DNA from: Gemmatimonadota bacterium
GTDB lineage: Bacteria; Latescibacterota; UBA2968; UBA8231
DNA length: 6,225 nt
Assembly (NCBI GenBank): GCA_026706165.1
Contig: JAPOZF010000189.1
Coordinates: forward strand, 1 to 6,225
Reading direction: 5' to 3'
In this document: positions 1 through 4,643 of the stretch, piece after piece
Numbering within the stretch: the stretch's first letter is position 1
Layout of the letters: each line of letters starts with the position of its first letter
Program-made: the position numbers and the translations under genes
The notes under the pieces: model-generated
Seen by the model: only the letters and a program-made list of their open reading frames with translations
The model's database searches: none
Told to the model about the DNA's origin: nothing

Positions 1-1
1 A

Positions 2-811
2 GGACGCCGCAAGGTCCTGTTCGAGGCGCTCGCCGAAGGGGTGCCGCGCTTCCGGGAAGCCGGGCTGCTCGACATGGCCTACATGTTCACTTTCGACGAG
101 GTGTCGGAGAACCGCTTCGACTCCATCAGGGACATCCACGGCGAGATCAAGCGGCTGTACCCGGAAATCCCGCTGATGACGACGGCGTACGACGACTCCT
201 ACGGCATCGACACCGGCCTCGATCCCTACGTCGACATCTGGGTGCCGGGAATCAACGCCTACAACCAGACGACGCCGGGGGTTGCCGCGGCGCGCGAGCG
301 CGGCCGCGAGATCTGGTGGTACATCACCGCCGGGCCGGACGAACCGTACCCGAACGTCCGCATCGAGGACGGCGCGGTCGAGCACCGGCTGCTGATGGGG
401 TTCATGCCGTACCGGGCCGAAAGCGACGGCTTCCTCTACTGGTGCCTCAACCAGTGGTCGGAGACGGTCAACCGCGGGCCGCTCACCAACGCCCGCGGCG
501 CCGGCACCGGCAGGTACAACGGCGCCGGCGTCATCTTCTACCCCGGTCCGGACGGGCCGGTCGCCTCGATCCGCATGAAGAACATGCGGGACGGGCTGGA
601 GGATTTCGAGTACCTGTGGCTGCTCGAGCAGGCCGCCGCGAAGGTCCGCAGCGGCGAGCTCGAGGTTCGGGAGGGGTGGCTGGAGCGGGCCGGAGCGGCC
701 CTGGCGATCGACGACCGCCTTGGCTCCCTCACCGACTACAGCCGCGACCCGGTTGACCTGCTCGAAGCGCGGCGGGAGATCGCGGCCCTGCTGGCCGAAG
801 CGAACCGGTAG
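2..811 (+). CDS. DUF4091 / GH123-like glycoside hydrolase, C-terminal part (5' truncated by window)
   Basis: The frame is open from the first complete codon (position 2) to a TAG stop at 809-811. A GTG at 41 is in frame, but coding sequence continues upstream of it, so this is the C-terminal part of a longer protein. Counting from that GTG, residues 14-20 (YMFTFDE) hold a consecutive Asp19-Glu20 pair. This matches the catalytic Asp-Glu pair of GH123 beta-N-acetylgalactosaminidases, which use substrate-assisted catalysis. The end of the domain is typical of DUF4091: a GVIFYPGPDGPVASIR strand (163-178), then RDGLEDFEYLWLLE (183-196), then an all-helical tail. Trp/Tyr-rich segments (IWWY 91-94, FLYWCLNQWS 131-140) would suit a sugar-binding cleft. 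The substrate is not determinable; the family covers GalNAc-containing glycans and many uncharacterised members. Secretion cannot be judged because the N-terminus is missing. The gene converges on the sigma-factor gene. Confidence 0.82.
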   Translation, partial: GRRKVLFEALAEGVPRFREAGLLDMAYMFTFDEVSENRFDSIRDIHGEIKRLYPEIPLMTTAYDDSYGIDTGLDPYVDIWVPGINAYNQTTPGVAAARERGREIWWYITAGPDEPYPNVRIEDGAVEHRLLMGFMPYRAESDGFLYWCLNQWSETVNRGPLTNARGAGTGRYNGAGVIFYPGPDGPVASIRMKNMRDGLEDFEYLWLLEQAAAKVRSGELEVREGWLERAGAALAIDDRLGSLTDYSRDPVDLLEARREIAALLAEANR

Positions 812-934
812 GGCCCGCGGCTGAGCCGGGGGGCGGGAACCGCAGGGGTTCTGCAGGGTCGGTGTTCACTCTGCCGGGTATGCGGCCCCGACAGGAATCC
901 ATGGACCTGCGGCCCCACCGGAAACCTGGCGGCT

Positions 935-949
935 CCCCGGAAGCCGGGG
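935..949. terminator. GC-only hairpin between convergent genes (possible bidirectional terminator)
   Basis: A perfect 6-bp stem (CCCCGG / CCGGGG) with a 3-base AAG loop lies in the 180-base gap between the convergent glycosidase-like and sigma-factor genes. Its position fits a bidirectional transcription barrier. There is no T-run on either strand, so it is not a classical Rho-independent terminator. The rest of the gap (812-991) shows only a weak 5-bp stem (837-851) and a 9-bp direct repeat, TGCGGCCCC, at 881-889 and 908-916. Confidence 0.25.
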
Positions 950-991
950 GTGCGGCGTCCCTCTGGAGCGCGACAGTCCCGGCGATCTGAG

Positions 992-2785
992 CTAATTGGA
1001 GATCCCGTCCCGGACCAGGTTCAGGAACTCCGGATCGTCGCGAACCGGATCGAACACGGCCGCCTCAAACCACCGCTTCGCCCCCCCGAAGTAGATCCAT
1101 TTCTTCATTGCCGGTTTCGGAGAGCGGTTCATACGGCGGATTGCTTCGAGGGCACCGGCTTTGTCCTTCTTCCCCATATAGCCGCACGCCAGGGCCATAT
1201 AGCTATTCCCACTGTCACTGGCGGTCAGTGCCTTTTCGGTGAACTCGATGGCTTCGTCGAAGAGCCCGATCCGGTGCAGCGGCCCGGCGAGGTTGCTGTT
1301 GGCGTATCCGTAGAACTTCCGGTATTCGGCCTCCGCTGCATCATCGGGCGCCTCACGCCATTCCTTCTCGTACTCGATCGCGTTCTCTCTGGCCGACTGG
1401 ACCCCGGCATCAACGGCCGATTCATCTCCGGATTCATGATGGCTTTGAATCGAGCACGCCAGGATATGGGCGATCCACCAGCGCCGCTGAACGGGATCCT
1501 CGACTTCCTCGCTCTCCAGTCGGCGCAGGAAGACCTGCCCGGTCTCGATCGCCTTCCGGTGCTCACCCATCCTGCTGAGCAACGCCATTCGATCTCGATA
1601 GTACATGTAATGATCGATCGAGAGGGGCAGGCCCAACTCCGGCGCCAGGGCCTCGGTTTCGGACAGCCACAAGTCCCCCTCGCCGACGTTGAAGTAGATC
1701 ACCAGCCGGGCCGCGAAATAGGTCCTGAGACGGTCCTGCGGCTCCATACCGTCGACGGCGAGGGCCTTGCGGTGGAGGTCGAACGCCAGTCGATCGTCGA
1801 TTCCCCGGTAGCTCCAGGAGGCCTGCTCCAGCGCGCGGAACGCCTTCCGGGCGTCCTCTGTCGACTCCCCGAACACCCGGAGCACCCGCCCCCGGTCGCC
1901 CCGCCGGTCGAGGCGGCCGTACAACCCGGCGAGGTTCCACGCCGTCTCCTCGTCCCGGGCACCCAGGCGAAACGCCTCCTCGTGCGCTGCCAGCGCCTCC
2001 TGCAGTAGCTTGTTGTCGATATCATCCACCTGACCTGCCATCATGGCCTGCACCTCCCCTTCCAGGGCCCGTGCCAGGCCCCGCTGGGCATCGGGATTCT
2101 CGCGGACCGTGGAAGTCACCTTGCGGAACTGGGCCTTGGCCTCGGTCCACCGCTGTTGTTCGAGAAGCGCCCGGCCGCGCTCGAGCGCGGTCCGGATCAC
2201 CTCGTCGGTAAACCCATCGGGCAGCTTCCGGCCTCCCAGGGTTTCCTCGACCATGTTCAGCATCTCCTTTCTCAGATGATTGCGGGCCCGGTAGAGCCGC
2301 TGGTTCACCGCCTGCGGCGCCAGGTCCAGGAACGCGGCGATTTCCTTCTGGGACAGACCCTCCAGGTAGAACAGGGTGACCAGCTGCTGCTGCTCCTCGC
2401 CGAGGGTTCCGAGAGCGGTCAACACCGCGCGCCGGCCCTCGGCCGCGATCGCCGCCTCCTCCGGCGTTCCCGCCGGCGATACCAGGCTCTTCTCGACCGA
2501 CTCGGGCAGCGGCTCGGCCCGCCGCCGGTACCCCATGCGGCACTCGTTGACGGCGATCTGCCTGAGCCAGGGAGCGAAGCGGTCGCCGGCCTCGAGGTTT
2601 CGCAGCTTCAGGAAGGCCTTGATGAACGCCTCCTGGGCTGCATCCTCGGCCGCATCGAAGTCCCGCGTGAAGTTCAGGCAGAGGCCGAATACGGCGTAGC
2701 GGTAGCGCTCCACCAGGCGGGCAAATGCCTGGACGTCTCCGCCGAGACTGGCCTCGACCAGATCCCTGTCGCTCGTCGTCGACAC
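992..2785 (-). CDS. ECF-type RNA polymerase sigma factor with long TPR-like C-terminal domain
   Basis: A 597-residue protein. Residues ~8-90 form sigma-70 region 2, with the core-binding segment FDAAEDAAQEAFIKAF (43-58) and the region 2.3/2.4-like FAPWLRQIAVNECRMGYRRR (70-89). Residues ~117-178 form region 4, with the helix-turn-helix around LSQKEIAAFLDLAPQAVNQRLYRAR (144-168). Regions 1 and 3 are absent, as in ECF sigmas, which are usually about 200 residues. The remaining ~400 residues are helical and TPR-like; the clearest repeat units are 195-240 and 495-552. The tail PVRDDPEFLNLV (580-591) resembles the 'DPLRxDPRFxxLL' ending common in TPR signalling proteins. No membrane segment is evident, so it is probably cytoplasmic. 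The start is GTG; the frame upstream runs to a stop at 2876-2878 with no ATG, GTG or TTG. No Shine-Dalgarno is visible, but an A7 tract sits just 5' of the start. No anti-sigma gene is adjacent; the tail may do that job (inference). The ECF42 group also has a TPR tail, but its DGPF partner gene is absent here. Confidence 0.9.
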   Translation of the reverse strand: MSTTSDRDLVEASLGGDVQAFARLVERYRYAVFGLCLNFTRDFDAAEDAAQEAFIKAFLKLRNLEAGDRFAPWLRQIAVNECRMGYRRRAEPLPESVEKSLVSPAGTPEEAAIAAEGRRAVLTALGTLGEEQQQLVTLFYLEGLSQKEIAAFLDLAPQAVNQRLYRARNHLRKEMLNMVEETLGGRKLPDGFTDEVIRTALERGRALLEQQRWTEAKAQFRKVTSTVRENPDAQRGLARALEGEVQAMMAGQVDDIDNKLLQEALAAHEEAFRLGARDEETAWNLAGLYGRLDRRGDRGRVLRVFGESTEDARKAFRALEQASWSYRGIDDRLAFDLHRKALAVDGMEPQDRLRTYFAARLVIYFNVGEGDLWLSETEALAPELGLPLSIDHYMYYRDRMALLSRMGEHRKAIETGQVFLRRLESEEVEDPVQRRWWIAHILACSIQSHHESGDESAVDAGVQSARENAIEYEKEWREAPDDAAEAEYRKFYGYANSNLAGPLHRIGLFDEAIEFTEKALTASDSGNSYMALACGYMGKKDKAGALEAIRRMNRSPKPAMKKWIYFGGAKRWFEAAVFDPVRDDPEFLNLVRDGISN

Positions 2786-2919
2786 GTCGGTTTTTTTGTC
2801 GAACCCTGGAAGCCCTTCGAAAGACCATCCGGGCTGCGGCCGGCCCTTGGGGCTGCCGTCGCCTGCGGAGCAACTTCATCAACGGCTGCAACAGTAAGAT
2901 GCGCGAACGGCAGGGAACG

Positions 2920-2945
2920 TAACGCCCGAGCGTGAAATAATTTCC
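2920..2945 (-). promoter_or_regulatory. Candidate ECF-type promoter of the sigma-factor gene
   Basis: On the minus strand the sequence reads GGAAA (2945-2941), exactly 16 bases, then CGTTA (2924-2920). ECF promoters typically have a GGAAC-like -35 and a CGT-containing -10 element about 16-17 bases apart. The leader to the GTG would be about 130 bases. The same pattern with the same spacing faces the divergent gene, which raises the likelihood that both are real and read by the sigma factor encoded here. Autoregulation is common for ECF sigmas. The assignment is inference from pattern only. Confidence 0.4.
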
Positions 2946-3031
2946 CCGGATGCGGTTCGAACGGTTTCCCCGCAGCCGGCAGCCTGCTCGAAATGGGCAA
3001 ATTTCCCCGGCCGCCACTGAAGCCTGGTTCA

Positions 3032-3061
3032 GCAGCCCGTTGAAAAAAGTCCAAGGGCTGC
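3032..3061. repeat. REP-like hairpin (imperfect palindrome with A/T-rich loop)
   Basis: The arms GCAGCCC (3032-3038) and GGGCTGC (3055-3061) pair perfectly. The stem continues as TTG/CAA (3040-3042 with 3052-3054) after one bulged G at 3039, closing on the 9-base loop AAAAAAGTC. The minus strand reads GGACTTTTTTCAACGGGCTG. From memory, this resembles dispersed repeat or transposon-end sequences found in several proteobacterial and related genomes. No transposase lies nearby. It sits just upstream of the plus-strand promoter candidate and could act as a dispersed repeat or a minor transcription barrier. Confidence 0.45.
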
Positions 3062-3073
3062 GGGCGCCGGCCG

Positions 3074-3099
3074 GGAACCCCCTTCCGCCGATCCCGTTA
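3074..3099 (+). promoter_or_regulatory. Candidate ECF-type promoter of the secreted TPR gene
   Basis: GGAAC (3074-3078), a 16-base spacer, then CGTTA (3095-3099). The -35 is an exact match to the usual ECF GGAAC motif, and the spacing is identical to the candidate facing the sigma gene. Transcription would start near 3103-3108, giving a leader of about 40-45 bases to the TTG start at 3149. No competing sigma-70-like promoter is evident at that position. The call rests on pattern matching only. Confidence 0.45.
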
Positions 3100-3148
3100 T
3101 TCTGGTATCAGTCCGGCTTCGAGCAGTCGACCTCGACCAAGGCCGCAA

Positions 3149-3916
3149 TTGCGATTTCTTCCGCTGTCACTGGTTGTCCTTCTCTCCGTCACCCATCCCG
3201 CACCCGCCCAGCCGGGGGACAGCCTGATCGTCGGCGGCAAGCGGATGCTGCGGGCAGGGGTGAATGCCGGAAGCCTCGATTCCATGTACGCGGCCAGGGG
3301 GATGTTCGAGCGGGTCCTCGCCGATACCGGTCTGTCAGCCTGGGGCCACTACTACATCGCCCTGGCGGATCACAGCATCGTCAACTACCTGCTGGGGCGA
3401 ACCGGCGACGGAAAACAGGCCTCCCTGCGCCTGAAATCAGCGGTCCATCACTTGCGGGAAGCCATCCGGCTCGATCCCCGGTCAGCCGAAGCCCACGCCC
3501 TGATGTCGAGCGCGTACGGAAGGCAGATCTCCCTGAACCCCGTCAAATGGATCTTCCTGGGCCGCAGAGTCGGCAAAGCCCTCGAAAAGGCCAGGGAGAT
3601 CGCCCCCGACAACCCGCGCGTTGTGCTGTGCGCGGCCCTGAGCGATTACCACACTCCCCAGGTGTTGGGAGGAAGCAGGGAGAGGGGAATGCAGGGGTTC
3701 CGGCGGGCCGCGGAGCTGTTCGCCCTCGGAATGCCGGCCGATCCCATCCGGCCGGAATGGGGGCACAGCCAGGCCTGGGCATGGCTGGGGATCGCGCACA
3801 GGGACAGGGGTGAAACAGAGCTGGCGCGCGCGGCCTTTGAAAGGGCCCTGGAGATCAACCCCGAGTTCGGCTGGGTCAGGAACGGGTTGCTCTACGAGTT
3901 GGATAAAGGGGATTAG
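3149..3916 (+). CDS. Exported tetratricopeptide-repeat protein
   Basis: A 255-residue protein. Residues 1-20 form a signal peptide: a basic start (MRF), a hydrophobic core (LPLSLVVLLSV) and an APA cleavage site before Gln21. There is no lipobox cysteine, so the mature protein is likely periplasmic or secreted. The mature part is helical with TPR units around 96-127 (AVHHLREAIRLDPRSAEAHA), 140-165 (KALEKAREIAPDNP) and 207-240 (AWAWLGIAHRDRGETELARA, then AFERALEINPEF). Between them is a GGS-containing segment (171-191, QVLGGSRERGMQGFRRAAEL), similar in style to PxxxGGxxxxAxxxFxxA segments seen in some exported TPR proteins. No catalytic motif is visible; a scaffold or binding role is the default inference. 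The start is TTG. No ATG, GTG or other TTG precedes it near the signal peptide, and AAGG (3139-3142) is a weak ribosome binding site at suitable spacing. The gene is divergent from the sigma gene, with a matching promoter candidate upstream. Confidence 0.82.
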   Translation: MRFLPLSLVVLLSVTHPAPAQPGDSLIVGGKRMLRAGVNAGSLDSMYAARGMFERVLADTGLSAWGHYYIALADHSIVNYLLGRTGDGKQASLRLKSAVHHLREAIRLDPRSAEAHALMSSAYGRQISLNPVKWIFLGRRVGKALEKAREIAPDNPRVVLCAALSDYHTPQVLGGSRERGMQGFRRAAELFALGMPADPIRPEWGHSQAWAWLGIAHRDRGETELARAAFERALEINPEFGWVRNGLLYELDKGD

Positions 3917-3992
3917 TCCCGGGTCGCGGTGCCGTCGATCAGGTCCTGGCGCTGCCACCGAGTGCCCCACGTTCGAACCTGAAGATCATCAA

Positions 3993-4023
3993 TAACGGTT
4001 GACGTTATTAACGAACGTCGTTA
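3993..4023. promoter_or_regulatory. higBA operator: two inverted repeats with TAACG/CGTTA half-sites
   Basis: Four 5-base half-sites alternate in orientation: TAACG (3993-3997), CGTTA (4003-4007), TAACG (4009-4013) and CGTTA (4019-4023). That is two copies of TAACG-N5-CGTTA separated by one base, repeating every 16 bp. The first inverted repeat extends to 7 bp (AATAACG / CGTTATT, 3991-4009). The central pair also forms a tight palindrome, CGTTA-T-TAACG. The sites overlap the promoter candidate, so binding by the HigA antitoxin would be expected to repress it. From memory, TTAAC/GTTAA-type half-sites have been described for Pseudomonas HigA. Confidence 0.65.
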
Positions 4024-4027
4024 TGTA
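3999..4027 (+). promoter_or_regulatory. Candidate sigma-70-type promoter of higBA
   Basis: TTGACG (3999-4004) is a 5-of-6 match to a -35 box. After a 17-base spacer comes TATGTA (4022-4027), a weak (3 of 6) -10 box. The -10 ends 5 bases before the higB GTG, so the transcript would be leaderless or nearly so. This agrees with the lack of a Shine-Dalgarno upstream of higB. The promoter lies inside the operator half-sites. Confidence 0.5.
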
Positions 4028-4032
4028 TTGAC

Positions 4033-4314
4033 GTGATCAAATCCTTCAAGGACAAGGAAACCCGGGAAATCTTTTGTGGTCGGTTTTCCCGCAAACTGCC
4101 GCAGGATATTCAGCGGGCAGCGGCTCGCAAGCTCGAGCAACTCAACGCTGCAACGGTCCTTGCTACACTGCGTGTACCGCCTGGCAACCGACTCGAAACC
4201 TTGACCGGAGATCGACGGGGGCAACACAGCATTCGGGTGAACGATCAGTGGCGTGTGTGCTTTGTGTGGCGGAACGGGGATGCCTTTGACGTCGAGATCG
4301 TCGATTACCACTGA
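4033..4314 (+). CDS. higB: HigB-type RelE/ParE-superfamily mRNA interferase toxin
   Basis: A 93-residue protein, the normal length for HigB. HigB toxins bind the ribosome and cleave mRNA during translation, and are neutralised by HigA. The family pattern is clear: an N-terminal IKSFKDKETREIF strand-helix, a helix rich in Arg/Lys (LPQDIQRAAARKLEQLNAA), the LRVPPGNRLETLTGDRRGQH segment (46-65), SIRVNDQWRVCFVW (66-79), and the terminal DVEIVDYH. Arg68, Arg74 and the final Asp91-Tyr92-His93 are at positions equivalent to residues implicated in catalysis in characterised HigB, so the toxin looks intact. The GTG at 4033 is the only plausible start: an in-frame TAA lies at 4009-4011 and no other start codon lies between. 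There is no Shine-Dalgarno. The toxin gene comes first, as is typical for higBA, and is separated from higA by only 11 bases. GC is lower than in flanking genes. Confidence 0.94.
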   Translation: MIKSFKDKETREIFCGRFSRKLPQDIQRAAARKLEQLNAATVLATLRVPPGNRLETLTGDRRGQHSIRVNDQWRVCFVWRNGDAFDVEIVDYH

Positions 4315-4318
4315 GGAG
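4313..4318 (+). promoter_or_regulatory. Strong Shine-Dalgarno of higA overlapping the higB stop
   Basis: GAGGAG begins inside the TGA stop of higB (4312-4314) and lies 7 bases before the higA ATG. A strong site here, against none for higB, would favour antitoxin synthesis and allow translational coupling. Confidence 0.75.
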
Positions 4319-4325
4319 ATACAAA

Positions 4326-4622
4326 ATGACAAAGCGTGACTTTCCCCCTGTCCATCCGGGTGAAATCCTTTTTGAGGATTTTCTCAAGCCCATGCAGATG
4401 AGCCAGTATCACCTGGCTCAGGCCATCTGTGTGCCGCCGCGTCGCATCAATGAAATCGTGCATGGAAAGCGGGGCATCACCGCGGATACGGCCTTGCGTC
4501 TGGGACGCTTTTTCGGGATGGAAGCACAATTCTGGATGAATCTCCAAACCCGGTATGATCTCGAAACGACCCTGGAATCCCTGGCCGACAGGCTGGATCA
4601 GGTTCGGATACACGCCGCCTGA
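4326..4622 (+). CDS. higA: HigA-type antitoxin, XRE-family helix-turn-helix
   Basis: A 98-residue protein. It begins with the family's HPGEIL motif (10-15), followed by a compact XRE-type helical domain (~15-65) with the recognition region CVPPRRINEIVHGKRGITAD (35-54). It continues with ALRLGRFFGMEAQFWMNLQTRYDLE (56-80), a segment highly characteristic of HigA/VapI-like antitoxins. The C-terminal helix (81-95) likely contributes to dimerisation. HigA would bind HigB and repress the operon through the operator at 3993-4023. It starts at an ATG with a strong Shine-Dalgarno and is co-transcribed with higB. It ends 21 bases before the 3' end of the convergent metallohydrolase gene, with no good terminator between them (only a 4-bp stem at 4628-4641). 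Confidence 0.95.
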   Translation: MTKRDFPPVHPGEILFEDFLKPMQMSQYHLAQAICVPPRRINEIVHGKRGITADTALRLGRFFGMEAQFWMNLQTRYDLETTLESLADRLDQVRIHAA

Positions 4623-4643
4623 GTCGAGCGCCCTCGTGCGCGT

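Larger units (their letters stand above)
2786..3148. other. Divergent intergenic regulatory region between sigma-factor and TPR genes
   Basis: This 363-base gap contains no convincing gene. The frames open across it are continuations or shadows of neighbouring reading frames. It holds two outward-facing ECF-type promoter candidates (2920-2945 minus, 3074-3099 plus), a REP-like hairpin (3032-3061), a T7 run next to the sigma start (2791-2797), a direct repeat AATTTCCCCGG at 2939-2949 and 3000-3010, and the palindrome GTTCGAAC at 2955-2962. The first copy of the direct repeat overlaps the -35 side of the minus-strand promoter candidate. Confidence 0.6.

Noticed and set aside
950..2008. 352-codon open frame on the plus strand opposite the sigma-factor gene
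   Set aside because: It is antisense to a gene with clear sigma regions. Its protein is low in recognisable motifs and rich in Arg/Pro/Gly, typical of a shadow frame in GC-rich DNA.
2791..2797. T7 run as a terminator tail or programmed slippage site
   Set aside because: No stable GC stem directly precedes it on the plus strand. It lies outside the sigma coding frame, so slippage there would not change the protein.
2156..2935. 259-codon plus-strand frame opposite the sigma gene
   Set aside because: No domain is recognisable, and it is fully explained as antisense shadow of the sigma core.
2913..2941. Sigma-70-like promoter (GGGAAC, 17 bases, AATAAT) on the plus strand
   Set aside because: The -10 box is good but the -35 matches at only two positions, and the leader to the TPR start would be about 200 bases. 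The ECF-type pair at 3074-3099 is closer and a better match.
2022..3017. 331-codon minus-strand frame overlapping the sigma N-terminus and the intergenic region
   Set aside because: This is the +1 shadow of the sigma gene (Arg/Gly/Pro-rich, no domain). The sigma frame carries the conserved regions 2 and 4.
2950..3813. 287-codon plus-strand frame overlapping the TPR gene
   Set aside because: It is the out-of-frame shadow. The overlapping frame at 3149-3916 has a signal peptide and TPR units.
3917..3990. Terminator after the TPR gene
   Set aside because: Only a 4-bp stem (TGGC-GCT-GCCA, 3947-3957) is present and there is no T-run, so no terminator can be supported.
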